Assembly (NCBI RefSeq): GCF_032302195.1
Contig: NZ_CP135275.1
Coordinates: forward strand, 4,278,001-4,342,000
DNA from: Paenibacillus sp. MMS20-IR301
GTDB taxonomy: Bacteria > Bacillota > Bacilli > Paenibacillales > Paenibacillaceae
Direction of reading: 5' to 3'
Length of the DNA: 64,000 nt
Shown here: in pieces, positions 36,014 to 44,565 of the stretch
Numbering within the stretch: position 1 is the first letter of the stretch
Layout: the number at the start of each line of letters is the position of its first letter
Program-made: the position numbers and the translations under genes
The notes under the pieces: model-generated
Database searches by the model: none
What the model saw: the letters and a program-made list of their open reading frames with translations, nothing else
Told to the model about the DNA's origin: nothing

Positions 36014-36808
36014 CTATGTATTTGTTCGCCCAAGCCGCATTCCGTCACGCACCTCCCGCCAGGAGATCAGCTGAATACCTTCGTCAGCCACAAGCTTCCG
36101 GAACTCTTCGTCCATGCATAGTCTAAACTCCAGCTCTCTTTTGGCGGAGTGCGGGGTGATGGTGCGCATTTCGGCGGTGTCCCGCGCGGGATGGACTACC
36201 AGCTCCGTAATCCCTGCTCTCATATCCCGGATTGCCTGCGATAATTGCCGCTTCACAGAAGGATAATCCTCTCCCGGCTCATGCTCGTAAGGCAGAATTA
36301 TCAGCTCATCTATCAGCGGGATACACCGGCGGTCAGCCGAATCAATCCTCTTGCGGAATAGCTTCCGCTGCTGCCCGCTGAAGAAGGGCTGGTGCACAAT
36401 ATTACGCGGCAGCTTGAACGGCAGCCGGTATTCCTCACACAAATCGAACACCAGCTCAAGGAAGTCACGTCCGTCCGCCAGCCCGAGTAGACTGCCTTCA
36501 TGGCTGTCCAGATGGGTCGGATCTATCCCACTCTGTATGGCTGCTTCAATTTGGCTGCGTATTTCTGTGCTGACCGCCTGATCGCTGGCCTTCTGCAGGA
36601 ATCCGGATTTCAGCGTAAGATGAATTCCGATGTTCGCATCACGGTGCTGAGCAGCGTATTCTGCTGCCTGCCCGGCCCAGGCTTCCGGCATCATAATTAC
36701 ACTGGAAGTAATAGCCCGGGCCTCCCACAGCTCGATTATCGCTTCATTCATTGAGCGGCACAGGCCGAAATCATCGGCGGTAATGATCAGATAACGCTCA
36801 TTAGACAT
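36014..36808 (-). CDS. ChbG/HpnK (YdjC-like) carbohydrate deacetylase
   Basis: A 264-residue cytoplasmic metal-dependent deacetylase. The family motif TADDFGLCRSMNEAI is at the N-terminus, THLDSHEGSLLG in the centre and ELVVHPARD near the C-terminus provide metal and catalytic residues. ChbG-type enzymes remove acetyl groups from diacetylchitobiose or related N-acetylated sugars. ATG at 36808 is chosen because AAGGGAGATG lies nine bases upstream; the longer frame would run into the tRNA gene. No sugar transporter lies next to it, so the substrate is unassigned. Confidence 0.85.
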   Translation of the reverse strand: MSNERYLIITADDFGLCRSMNEAIIELWEARAITSSVIMMPEAWAGQAAEYAAQHRDANIGIHLTLKSGFLQKASDQAVSTEIRSQIEAAIQSGIDPTHLDSHEGSLLGLADGRDFLELVFDLCEEYRLPFKLPRNIVHQPFFSGQQRKLFRKRIDSADRRCIPLIDELIILPYEHEPGEDYPSVKRQLSQAIRDMRAGITELVVHPARDTAEMRTITPHSAKRELEFRLCMDEEFRKLVADEGIQLISWREVRDGMRLGRTNT

Positions 36809-36837
36809 TATTCTCATCTCCCTTGTAATAAAAGAAC

Positions 36838-36882
36838 AACAAAAAACCTGAAATCCCTTATGATAAGGAATTCCAGGTTTCT
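36838..36882 (-). terminator. Terminator downstream of tRNA-Leu
   Basis: On the minus strand AACCTGGAATTCCTT pairs with AAGGGATTTCAGGTT across a small loop and is followed by TTTTTTG. It stops the tRNA transcript and isolates the deacetylase gene. Confidence 0.8.
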
Positions 36883-36895
36883 TGTTGATATCATA

Positions 36896-36978
36896 TGCGG
36901 TAGAGAGGACTCGAACCTCCACGGGTATACACCCACTACCCCCTCAAGATAGCGTGTCTGCCATTCCACCACTACCGC
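36896..36978 (-). tRNA. tRNA-Leu (anticodon GAG)
   Basis: On the minus strand the acceptor arm is GCGGTAG with CTACCGC, discriminator A. The D arm reads GTGGAATGGCAGAC, the anticodon stem CTATC/GGTAG encloses TTGAGGG, giving anticodon GAG, followed by a long variable arm (GTGGGTGTATACCCGT) and the T arm GGAGGTTCGAGTCCTC. The long variable arm and overall sequence fit a Bacillus-type tRNA-Leu(GAG). CCA is not encoded. Confidence 0.95.
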
Positions 36979-37061
36979 GCGGTGTGTACAACGTTAAAGC
37001 TTTGTTTGAGGCCAACATTCAATATTATAAATCGGTTGCGCCCAAAAGTAAAGATGCCTGC

Positions 37062-37424
37062 TCAAGAATTTTCGTCCATTTCCTTCCGCTTGCGGTACTC
37101 CGTAAACTCGATATATTCCTTGATGAATTCCTTCTCCTTCGGCAGCAGCTCATCCGTTTGGCAATTCAATTGCCGTATTTGGCCAAAAAAATAATCCTCT
37201 CCGCTTTCCTTCACTGTTTCGGTCTGCTTCCCCAGAATAAGCCAGTCGAGGCTGACATGAAAAAATGCAGCAATCTCAATCAGCTTATGCGTGCCCGGTG
37301 TAGACTTCCCGCGCTTCCAGTCTCCCAAATTCCCTGTACTGATACTGAGCTGCTCACAAAAGTGCTTCTTGGTAATTCCCTGCCGTTTGATCAGAGTTTC
37401 AATTCGTTCGTAAATGGACTGCAT
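37062..37424 (-). CDS. XRE-family transcriptional regulator
   Basis: A 120-residue cytoplasmic DNA-binding protein. The HTH (residues about 10-65) reads IKRQGITKKHFCEQLSISTGNLGDWKRGKSTPG and then LIEIAAFFHVSLDWLILG, the standard XRE/Cro fold. The C-terminal 45 residues are charged and helical (DELLPKEKEFIKEYIEFTEY). ATG at 37424 is chosen, with AAGGCGG seven bases upstream. It is divergent from a small HTH gene and the shared region has inverted ACGTA motifs, so it may repress itself and its neighbour. Confidence 0.85.
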   Translation of the reverse strand: MQSIYERIETLIKRQGITKKHFCEQLSISTGNLGDWKRGKSTPGTHKLIEIAAFFHVSLDWLILGKQTETVKESGEDYFFGQIRQLNCQTDELLPKEKEFIKEYIEFTEYRKRKEMDENS

Positions 37425-37455
37425 CGGCCAACCGCCTTCCGTCAGAAATAAACAC

Positions 37456-37504
37456 ACGTAAATACGTAATTTTTATTGTAAAATGACGTAAAAAAGTATA
37501 TAAT
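37456..37504. promoter_or_regulatory. Divergent XRE control region: promoter and ACGTA operators
   Basis: On the plus strand TTGTAA (37476-37481), 17 bases and TATAAT (37499-37504) form a good promoter for the small HTH gene. A perfect inverted repeat ACGTA-AA-TACGT lies at 37456-37467, and another ACGTA (37486-37490) falls inside the spacer. These are candidate operators for the XRE protein encoded on the other side. Confidence 0.55.
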
Positions 37505-37569
37505 TAACTATTATTATGTCTTTTCTTATTATATCATAGCGGCTGGATAGTCGATAAGAGGTGAGCGAT

Positions 37570-37767
37570 CTGAACAGCAAACGCCCCATCACTCCGTATG
37601 GCTGGGCCATCAAGCAGCGGCTGACAGAACTGCATCTGGATCAGAAGAAATTCTGCGAGTTACACGGTATTCCTCCATATCGGCTATCCAACCTGATTCA
37701 CGGCACACGCAAAGCCGACCGCTACCGCCGTCAAGTCGCCGAGCTGCTGAATCTGCCGCCGCCTTAA
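37570..37767 (+). CDS. Small XRE-like HTH protein, possible CTG start
   Basis: A short regulator of 65 residues (68 if GTG 37561 is used) with one helix-turn-helix unit: YGWAIKQRLTELHLDQKKFCELHGIPPYRLSNLIHG, then RYRRQVAELLNL. It resembles the phage-type small XRE (Rstp2-like) domains. A strong AAGAGGTGAG ribosome site overlaps the GTG and is best spaced for a CTG at 37570, a rare initiation codon; both starts are in frame. It is divergent from the larger XRE gene with shared operators and lies 34 bases before the PAS/zinc gene. Confidence 0.65.
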   Translation: MNSKRPITPYGWAIKQRLTELHLDQKKFCELHGIPPYRLSNLIHGTRKADRYRRQVAELLNLPPP

Positions 37768-37801
37768 CTTACCCATCCTGTACTCCAAGGAGCGATACCT
37801 A

Positions 37802-38449
37802 TTGCCGCATAGACTTTCAGCATCCCTCATCCAGTCCCTGAATAGCCTCCGGCATAATGCGCTGCTTGTCAGCAGCGGCGCATTCATTCGGTTCGCTAAT
37901 AGGCAGTGGGACATCTACAATCAGCTGTATGGCTTCTCCGGGACAGCTGGCTGGCGGGGAGAGAATGTTGCCGGGCTGTTTGGGGAACGGCTGGCTGACC
38001 CTCAGGGGCGTATGAAGCTGGAGCTGCTGCTAGGAGATGTTTTTCAAGGACGCTGCCTGGCTTCCAGCACTGAACTGGAGATTATGACTAAGCATAACGG
38101 TCAACGGATATTCCGATTCGATCTCTTTCCGCTGATTACCGGCACGACACCGGACTATCCGGCGGCAATCCTTACTCTGAACGACACCGGACACACTCCT
38201 GCTTCACAAGCGCAGTCCAATCCCGATAAGATAAGCCCAATAACCTCTTCCGCTGTTCATCCGGATCACAGAAACCATTACCTTGTGCCCATCTGCGCCG
38301 CCTGCAAATCCATCCGGACCGTGCAGGAGGAATGGATCCCGATTGAACGTTTCCTCCAGCAGCAGCTCTCCCTGCAATTCACACATGATATCTGCCCGGG
38401 CTGCATCCGGGCGCTGTATCCGAAATACGCAGCCGCACTGAAATGGTGA
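37802..38449 (+). CDS. PAS-like protein with C-terminal CxxC-CPxC zinc motif
   Basis: A 215-residue cytoplasmic protein starting with TTG at 37802, nine bases after AAGGAG. Residues about 10-125 have a PAS-like layout (NALLVSSGAFIRFANRQW, then FRFDLFPLITGTTPDYPAAILTLND). The end carries CAACKSIR, WIPIERFL, FTHDICPGCIRALYP, the conserved cysteine module often found at the C-terminus of PAS sensors and response regulators. It is probably a signal protein with no output domain of its own; partners are not clear. It follows the small XRE gene on the same strand. Confidence 0.65.
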   Translation: MPHRLSASLIQSLNSLRHNALLVSSGAFIRFANRQWDIYNQLYGFSGTAGWRGENVAGLFGERLADPQGRMKLELLLGDVFQGRCLASSTELEIMTKHNGQRIFRFDLFPLITGTTPDYPAAILTLNDTGHTPASQAQSNPDKISPITSSAVHPDHRNHYLVPICAACKSIRTVQEEWIPIERFLQQQLSLQFTHDICPGCIRALYPKYAAALKW

Positions 38450-38516
38450 TCTGAGGTATAATGCAATCATAACAGTTACTCTTTCCTTATTATTCTGGTA
38501 TACGGAGAAATGAACA

Positions 38517-39338
38517 ATGGCCGACAAACTCTCCACTTATATTGCCCACACGGACAATCCGATTACTGCCGGGAACGGCTATAAGCCTCCAAATCTCCAC
38601 CGGTGGGGCCCGGGAGTCCGGGATGTACATGCTCTTCATTATATTGTAAATGGCCGGGGATTTTACGAGGTTAACGGGGTGACTTATACTTTGGAGGCGG
38701 GAGAAAGCTTTATTATTTTCCCTGATACAGAGGTTTCCTACTACCCTGATCCAGAGGATCCCTGGGAATATGTTTGGGTTGAATTTAAAGGAACTGAGGC
38801 CGTCAGGTTATTATCCATGACTAATTTTACCGCTCAGGCTCCGGTCGCTCCGGGCACTCCGCAAAGTCTGGAGCCTCTGTTCAACGTAAGCAGCTCCAGT
38901 GCCATTTCCCTTTTTGAGCAGGAGCGCTCTAACGCCAGGCTGTATTTATTATTGACCTACTATATTGAATATTTCTCTTCTACCGGCGCAATCTTGAAAG
39001 CCGACTATCTAACCTCAGCCCGGGAATATATTGAACGGAATTTCTGGAATTCCAGCCTGTCGGTGCTTGATATTGTCAGTTATGTGAATGTGGAGCGGAG
39101 CTATCTGTTCCGGCTGTTCAAAGACAAGACCGGGATGTCTATATCAGGTTATCTTACTGCATTTAGAATACAGCGGGCCTGCGGATTATTAAGCTCAACA
39201 TCATTGTCTGTAAAATCGGTCGCCGTCTCTGTGGGCTATACAGATCCTTTATATTTCTCAAAGGTTTTTAAGAAAGTAACCTCATTAACCCCTTCTGCCT
39301 ATAAAGGATCTGTAACCCGTATATCCGGTCCCGGCTAA
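38517..39338 (+). CDS. AraC-family transcriptional regulator with cupin sensor
   Basis: A 273-residue regulator. The N-terminal cupin (residues about 15-90) has HALHYIVNGRGFYEVNGVTYTLEAGESFIIFPDTEV, the sugar-sensing domain of AraC proteins. The C-terminal pair of HTH motifs (NSSLSVLDIVSYVNVERSYLFRLFKDKTGMSISGYL and SVKSVAVSVGYTDPLYFSKVFKKVTSLTPSAY) is canonical. It converges, with a four-base overlap of the stops, on the alpha-galactosidase gene and probably controls it in response to alpha-galactosides. Confidence 0.93.
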   Translation: MADKLSTYIAHTDNPITAGNGYKPPNLHRWGPGVRDVHALHYIVNGRGFYEVNGVTYTLEAGESFIIFPDTEVSYYPDPEDPWEYVWVEFKGTEAVRLLSMTNFTAQAPVAPGTPQSLEPLFNVSSSSAISLFEQERSNARLYLLLTYYIEYFSSTGAILKADYLTSAREYIERNFWNSSLSVLDIVSYVNVERSYLFRLFKDKTGMSISGYLTAFRIQRACGLLSSTSLSVKSVAVSVGYTDPLYFSKVFKKVTSLTPSAYKGSVTRISGPG

Positions 39339-41527
39339 TCTGCTTTGCGGATTCTCCATATTTGGCTTCGGAAATCCCCGTGCAGATGGAACGGAACCCT
39401 CAGCCCGGTATACATTAATTCATCGCCGCCGTAGACACGCTCTTCGCCATTTATCCTATAATCCGCCCCGGCAATCAGGCCCTGCAAATAAAGTGTACGG
39501 AATCCGGGGTTGGGCTCGGCCAGCACACGGCAGTAAAAGACATACGCCTCAGCAGCGTCTTCCGCCACAATCATCCAAGCCGCTTCATTCCCTTCAAAAG
39601 GGTTCAGCATTCTGTATAAATCCCCGCGCAGCATAAGCTCTCTGATCTCCTTGTAGAATTGCACCTGCTCCTTCACCAGCTGCTGTTCTGCTTCTGTGAA
39701 TACCGTCAAGTCCAGCTCATAACCAAACGCACCGGAAAAAGCTACATGCCCTCTGGTCTCAAGCGGAGCAACCCGGCCCACCTGATGGTTCGGCACATCC
39801 GAGACATGGGCTCCGATCGTGCTAACCGGATAAACTATGCTGGTTCCGTATTGAATCTTCAGCCTGCTGATGGCATCGGAGTTGTCACTTGCCCAGGTCT
39901 GGGGCATATAATACAGCATCCCGGGATCGAAGCGGCCGCCACCGCTGGAGCAGCTCTCAAACAGCACCTCCGGGAATGCGGAGGTCAGCTCTTCCAGCAC
40001 GGCATAGAGTCCCAGAATGTAGCGGTGTGCCGTTTCCCGCTGGCGTTCCGGAGGAAGCCCGGCCGAGCCCGCCTCGGTCATATGGCGGTTCATATCCCAC
40101 TTTACATAAGTAATGGGAGCACTCCGCAGAATCCGGGATACCCGGGAGACGATCGCTTCACGAACCTCCGGCCGGGAGAAATCAAGAATAAGCTGGCCGC
40201 GGCTGGTTGTCCGTGAACGCCCTTCGGTATGGATGCACCAGTCCGGGTGGGCCCGGTACAGCTCGCTGTCCACAGATACCATCTCAGGCTCGAACCATAA
40301 GCCGAATTGCAGGCCCTGCCGGTTCACCCGTGCTGCCAGATCTTCCAGACCTTCCGGCAGCTTCTCCCGGTTAACGAACCAATCCCCAAGGGAGCTTGTA
40401 TCATCATTTCGCTTTCCGAACCAGCCATCGTCCAGGACAAACAGCTCTATGCCCAGCTCTTTTCCTTTGACCGCAATCTGCTCCAGCTTCTCTGCGTTAA
40501 AATCAAAATAAGTCCCTTCCCAGTTGTTAACCAAAACGGGCCGGACCTCATCCCGGTATTTCCCGCGGCATAGCCGGGAACGGTATAACCGGTGATACTT
40601 GCGGGACATGCCGCCTAACCCCGCTGAAGAATAAATCATTATAGCTTCCGGAGTCTGGAAAGACTCACCCGGTTCAAGCAGCCAGGCGAAATTAAAGGGA
40701 TTGATGCCCATGGAGACCCGTGCAGTATCATAAGGGTCCACTTCAACATTCGCTAAGAAGTTGCCGCTGTACACCAGATTAATCCCGTACACATCACCTG
40801 CGGACTCATCAGCACCTTTACGCATCAGGGCAATAAACGGGTTATGATGCGGGCTGCTTGCTCCCCTGCGGCTGTCTACTGACTGGTTTCCCTGAACGAG
40901 CTGCCGTTTGATCATGGTCCGTTCCTTGGCCCAGGCACCCGATAACTGCAGCAGCTGATAATCCGCATCCCCGAAGTCAACATTCAGGCTCGCTGCACGA
41001 AGCAGGCGGATGCTCTCATTTGTCCGGTTCTCGAATCTGACCGATCTTGCGATTGCGTTCCATGAAGCCAGAACAGTATAAGTAAGGATGATATACAAGT
41101 CTAATACCTCATCCTTCAGTGTTAGTTCCAGTGTCTCTGCTTCATCCCCTTCCTCTACATATACAGCCGGCAATCCGGCTAATGCCGGTTTACCGCTCAT
41201 GATCCGGTGGCTAATATAACGGAGGTCACTGACCGCAGCGCCATTCCCCTGTTCGATTTGAAAGGCTGGTGTACGCAGGTCGCTCCCGCCAAAGCCCGGA
41301 TATTCCTGCGGCAGCTCATCCAGCGAGAAGGAACGGTCGCTTGGATCAGGATTAGGCGACAGAGGCCGGTGTACATGAAGAAGCTGATTAGAATCCCGGA
41401 AATGATGAATACGTCTGCCCCAATACCGGTGAGCAAGATACCCTTCCCGGATAATCTGCATGATATAGCTGGTATCCGGGGTAAACAGATGAAAGCTCTG
41501 ATTGTCCTCATTAAATACAATTGGCAT
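39335..41527 (-). CDS. Alpha-galactosidase, GH36 family
   Basis: A 730-residue cytoplasmic glycoside hydrolase of normal GH36 length. The catalytic nucleophile motif YVKWDMNRH and the acid/base motif WASDNSDAISR are both present; FVLDDGWFGKRNDD, LWFEPEMV and ESCSSGGGRFDPGM are the other family blocks. It removes terminal alpha-1,6-galactose from melibiose or raffinose-type sugars. There is no signal peptide, so substrates must be imported by transporters outside the window. The start ATG follows GGGAGG. The neighbouring AraC gene is the probable regulator. Confidence 0.96.
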   Translation of the reverse strand: MPIVFNEDNQSFHLFTPDTSYIMQIIREGYLAHRYWGRRIHHFRDSNQLLHVHRPLSPNPDPSDRSFSLDELPQEYPGFGGSDLRTPAFQIEQGNGAAVSDLRYISHRIMSGKPALAGLPAVYVEEGDEAETLELTLKDEVLDLYIILTYTVLASWNAIARSVRFENRTNESIRLLRAASLNVDFGDADYQLLQLSGAWAKERTMIKRQLVQGNQSVDSRRGASSPHHNPFIALMRKGADESAGDVYGINLVYSGNFLANVEVDPYDTARVSMGINPFNFAWLLEPGESFQTPEAIMIYSSAGLGGMSRKYHRLYRSRLCRGKYRDEVRPVLVNNWEGTYFDFNAEKLEQIAVKGKELGIELFVLDDGWFGKRNDDTSSLGDWFVNREKLPEGLEDLAARVNRQGLQFGLWFEPEMVSVDSELYRAHPDWCIHTEGRSRTTSRGQLILDFSRPEVREAIVSRVSRILRSAPITYVKWDMNRHMTEAGSAGLPPERQRETAHRYILGLYAVLEELTSAFPEVLFESCSSGGGRFDPGMLYYMPQTWASDNSDAISRLKIQYGTSIVYPVSTIGAHVSDVPNHQVGRVAPLETRGHVAFSGAFGYELDLTVFTEAEQQLVKEQVQFYKEIRELMLRGDLYRMLNPFEGNEAAWMIVAEDAAEAYVFYCRVLAEPNPGFRTLYLQGLIAGADYRINGEERVYGGDELMYTGLRVPFHLHGDFRSQIWRIRKAD

Positions 41528-41678
41528 TTGGATGCCTCCCAGTCAGTTGATAAAATCATATCCAATCTGTATTAAACCAGAACCGCACAGGTTTCCATAT
41601 GGCCCAGCGTTGCTTTCACATGGACATATGTTGCTAATATGAACTGATAAATTTACAACGCTGTCTGGTTAAGCTAGA

Positions 41679-41721
41679 ATAAGCCTATTACCTTCGTGTA
41701 ACACGAAGGTAATAGGCTTAT
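41679..41721. promoter_or_regulatory. MerR-type operator: 43-bp perfect palindrome
   Basis: Arms of 21 bases (41679-41699 and 41701-41721) are perfectly inverted around one base. The core CTTCGTG-TAA-CACGAAG recurs before the aldo/keto reductase at 44174-44190. TTACCT and TAGGCT lie 19 bases apart, the long spacer typical of MerR-activated promoters, 25 bases before the merR ATG. Autoregulation is likely. Confidence 0.7.
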
Positions 41722-41745
41722 CAATAACGTTTACTGGAGGCTTAC

Positions 41746-42177
41746 ATGTATACAGTCAAAGAAGCAGCAGCACGGCTCAATCTGACAGAGCACACCGTCC
41801 GTTTTTATACAGATAAAGGCTTAGTACCTAATCTGCAGCGTGATAAAAACAATAACCGTATCTTTAACGAGGATGCTATAAATTGGCTGACCGGCGCGAA
41901 GAACCTGAAGCAATGCGGCATGTCTATAGAGGATATAAAAAGGTATGTGGATCTGTGCCTGAAGGGAGACTCTACCATTGAGGAGCGCTATGAAATCATC
42001 CAAAAGCAAAAGGCTCTGGTATTAGCTCAATTAGAAGAAGCTAAAGTAACGGCAGAATTTATAACCCGTAAAGAACAGCACTACCGCGACATCACCAATA
42101 GGATAATTCCTGATAACACGAACCCTTCCACATGGGAGGGTAAGGATGGCTCACTTCGGGTCTGCCCGGGCTCTTAA
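41746..42177 (+). CDS. MerR-family transcriptional regulator
   Basis: A 143-residue dimeric regulator. The N-terminal winged HTH reads YTVKEAAARLNLTEHTVRFYTDKGLVP (residues 2-28), then NNRIFNEDAINWL. A long dimerisation helix follows (EERYEIIQKQKALVLAQLEEAKVTAEFITRK). There is no conserved metal-site cysteine, so it belongs to the non-metal MerR type (YraB/AdhR-like), which usually senses aldehydes or electrophiles. It converges on the quinone oxidoreductase with abutting stops, and its operator is present at its own promoter and at the AKR promoter. Confidence 0.9.
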   Translation: MYTVKEAAARLNLTEHTVRFYTDKGLVPNLQRDKNNNRIFNEDAINWLTGAKNLKQCGMSIEDIKRYVDLCLKGDSTIEERYEIIQKQKALVLAQLEEAKVTAEFITRKEQHYRDITNRIIPDNTNPSTWEGKDGSLRVCPGS

Positions 42178-43185
42178 TTATTGTGGAATGGTCAAAATAA
42201 TCTTTCCGAAGTTCTCGCCTGCTTCCATTCTGAGCAATGCCTCAGGAGCCTGCTCCAGCGGATAGGTTCTGTCTATAACAGGGTGAATCTCATGCTCCGC
42301 TACGAGCTTAAGCATATCGGCGAAATCCTGCGGACTGCCCATCGTTGAGCCAATGACAGAGATTTCTTTTACAGTCATACTTGGCAAAGTAAAATTAGGC
42401 ACCGGTCCCCGGGTGGCCCCGAAGCTGACAATCCGGCTTCCAATCTTACCGAGTACCGGCAGGGAGCCGAATGCTTCGCCGCCGATACTGTCAATGGACA
42501 GATTGATTCCGCCTGTCAATTCCTGCAGCTGCTCCACCCAATCCTCAGCTTTATAGTTAACACCTCCAATTGCACCTAGGCTCTCCGCCTTTGCAATCTT
42601 CTCTGCTTGGCTGGATGTCACATACACGTTAGCACCAAGCGCAGCTGCGAATTGAACGATAAAGGTGGCTACGCCCCCGCCCGCGCCGGGGACCAGAACA
42701 TTTTCTCCTTGCCGTACCTTTCCCTTTGTTACCAGCGCACGGTAGGCAGTCAGTCCGGCGAGCGGAAGCGCTGCGGCTTCTTCCCAGGATAAATGGGAGG
42801 GCTTCGGATATGCATTGTCTGCGGGCACCTTCACATACCCGGCATACGTTCCATTGGCAGGCATTCCCAGAGCAGTAAAGCCAGCATCTTTTCTATCCAT
42901 ATCACTGCCCCAGTTCAATCCGGGGTTAATAATAACTTGGTCACCGGGAGCAACCTGGTTAACCTCATCTCCTGCAGCAACAATCACTCCTGCACCATCT
43001 GAGCCTGGAATCACAGGCAACTTGATACCCGGATACCGTCCATGGATGACCAACAGATCCCTGCGGTTAAGTGCAGCTGCCTGTAATCGTACTACGACCT
43101 CTTTCGGGCCCGGGCTTGGCGTATCAACTTCCTCCAGCTTCAGCTTATCCGGTCCGCCTGTTTCTCTTAACATCATAGCCTTCAT
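42178..43185 (-). CDS. Zinc-independent alcohol dehydrogenase / quinone oxidoreductase (MDR)
   Basis: A 335-residue MDR-superfamily reductase. It has ALNRRDLLVIHGRYPGIKLPVIPGSDGAGVI near the N-terminus and the NADPH-binding motif GAGGGVATFIVQFAAALGANVY near residue 168. The structural zinc cysteines are missing, which fits the quinone reductase/enoyl reductase branch. It probably reduces quinones or unsaturated aldehydes. It follows the aldo/keto reductase by 43 bases on the same strand, so the two form an operon under MerR control. Confidence 0.85.
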   Translation of the reverse strand: MKAMMLRETGGPDKLKLEEVDTPSPGPKEVVVRLQAAALNRRDLLVIHGRYPGIKLPVIPGSDGAGVIVAAGDEVNQVAPGDQVIINPGLNWGSDMDRKDAGFTALGMPANGTYAGYVKVPADNAYPKPSHLSWEEAAALPLAGLTAYRALVTKGKVRQGENVLVPGAGGGVATFIVQFAAALGANVYVTSSQAEKIAKAESLGAIGGVNYKAEDWVEQLQELTGGINLSIDSIGGEAFGSLPVLGKIGSRIVSFGATRGPVPNFTLPSMTVKEISVIGSTMGSPQDFADMLKLVAEHEIHPVIDRTYPLEQAPEALLRMEAGENFGKIILTIPQ

Positions 43186-43228
43186 GTAGAAATCCCTGTC
43201 CTTTCTGCCGCTGTTGACAAAATGGTGA

Positions 43229-44080
43229 TTAAATATCGAATTTCCAGTTCGCGAACTGCTTCACAACTGCCGGATCATTTTTGGAAGGAAATAAGCTTTG
43301 CTTGGTATCTAGTGTGGTAATCCTGTCCATATTCTCCTGGCTCAATGTGAAGTCAAAGATGTTAAAGTTCCCGTAAATTCTTTCTTTATGAACTGACTTG
43401 GGAATGACCACGACGCCCCGCTGTGTAAGCCAGCGCAGAACCACTTGAGCAACTGATTTATTATGCTCCTCAGCTATTTTTAACAAGACTTCATTCTGGA
43501 AAATATTATTTTTCCCTTGAGCAAGCGGCCCCCAGGACTCGATCTGCACGCCATACTCCCTCATCACTTGTGCACTTTCTGTCTGCTGGTAGTATGGATG
43601 TGTTTCGACCTGGTTTACCGCCGGAACTATAGTATTGTGACTAATCAGGTCCACAAGCCGGGCAGGTTCGAAATTACTCACTCCGATCGCCTTTATTTTA
43701 CCCTCCCCGTATAGCTCCTCCATAGCACGCCAAGAGCCATAGATATCTCCAAAAGGCTGATGTATCAAATACAGATCCAAGTAATCTAAATGCAGTCTGC
43801 CGAGTGATCTAGCAAATGCTTGTTTCGTGTTGTCATACCCTGCATCCTGGACCCAGAGTTTGGTTGTAATAAAGATTTCCTCTCTAGGCACACCGCTGCG
43901 CCTAACCGCTCTGCCGACAGCTTCTTCATTCACATAAGCGGCAGCCGTATCAATCAGCCGGTACCCGGCCATGAGCGCATCGTACACAGCTTGTTCACAC
44001 TGATCCGCATCAGGTACTTGCCACACCCCAAATCCAAGGACCGGCATTCTTACACCGTTATTTAAAATTACATATTCCAT
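43229..44080 (-). CDS. Aldo/keto reductase
   Basis: A 283-residue NADPH-dependent reductase. The catalytic tetrad is visible: Asp and Tyr in [15 protein letters not shown], Lys in ITTKLWV, His in LYLIHQPFG. The later [11 protein letters not shown] and [11 protein letters not shown] motifs are the family signature and the NADPH-phosphate site. Enzymes of this type detoxify methylglyoxal and other aldehydes. The 44167-44197 promoter upstream has the MerR operator, so induction by electrophiles is inferred. It leads the two-gene operon with the MDR oxidoreductase. Confidence 0.95.
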   Translation of the reverse strand: MEYVILNNGVRMPVLGFGVWQVPDADQCEQAVYDALMAGYRLIDTAAAYVNEEAVGRAVRRSGVPREEIFITTKLWVQDAGYDNTKQAFARSLGRLHLDYLDLYLIHQPFGDIYGSWRAMEELYGEGKIKAIGVSNFEPARLVDLISHNTIVPAVNQVETHPYYQQTESAQVMREYGVQIESWGPLAQGKNNIFQNEVLLKIAEEHNKSVAQVVLRWLTQRGVVVIPKSVHKERIYGNFNIFDFTLSQENMDRITTLDTKQSLFPSKNDPAVVKQFANWKFDI

Positions 44081-44166
44081 TCTCTATAATCCTCCTCGTC
44101 CGCCTGAAATGATCTGCGAGCCGTTTCTGATTGAATCCTACAGGATGCCTCGTCCGGGCTATCGCA

Positions 44167-44197
44167 AGTCTACTACCTTCGTGTAGCACGAAGTCAA
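44167..44197 (-). promoter_or_regulatory. MerR-activated promoter of the aldo/keto reductase operon
   Basis: Minus strand TTGACT, 19 bases, TAGACT. The spacer carries CTTCGTG-CTA-CACGAAG, the same dyad as at merR. A 19-base spacer with a central dyad is the classic MerR architecture. The leader to the ATG is about 80 bases. Confidence 0.75.
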
Positions 44198-44294
44198 CAC
44201 TTCTGATAAGGATTTTCTTATAACACTTTTTTGAAGCGATCTCCCCGTTACATGTTCTTTGAACAAACCGCTGCCATCTCTCCGGTTCAAATAC

Positions 44295-44564
44295 AACCCA
44301 ATCCTGCCCCTTGTGGACATCACAGCCCTTATTTGCTCAAAATAGGCCGTTGGCGCGGTCTTGCGGACACCACAGTCCTTATCCACCACTTTTCATGGAC
44401 TAACTCCATTTTTCCGGTGAAATAACGGCGCTGATGTCCGCAAGTTCGGCACTCTGGCGCCTTTCCGCAAGCTTAACGTCTCTCATGTCCGTAACGCTTA
44501 GCCAGTCACTTGAACAACCGTTACGTGACTGGCCGCTTTCTTAACAGAGGGCCCATTCAGTCCA
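44295..44564 (-). repeat. 270-bp dispersed intergenic repeat, copy B
   Basis: This is an inverted-orientation copy of 33909-34178. It ends within a few bases of the broken toxin copy D. On the minus strand CCAGTCAC...GTGACTGG is a perfect 8-bp pair, with CGTAACG in its loop and CGTTACG just outside, an interleaved (pseudoknot-like) pattern; CTTGCGGACA and TGTCCGCAAG form a wider inverted pair. The remaining bases of the 44081-44294 gap hold only the AKR promoter. Confidence 0.85.
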
Positions 44565-44565
44565 T

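Noticed and set aside
36014..36922. A longer deacetylase start at 36922
   Set aside because: The extension runs through the terminator and into the tRNA-Leu gene and lacks a ribosome site; 36808 has AAGGGAG at good spacing.
41679..41721. The 43-bp palindrome as a transcription terminator
   Set aside because: There is no T run, and its core recurs inside the 19-base promoter spacer at 44167-44197, so it is an operator.
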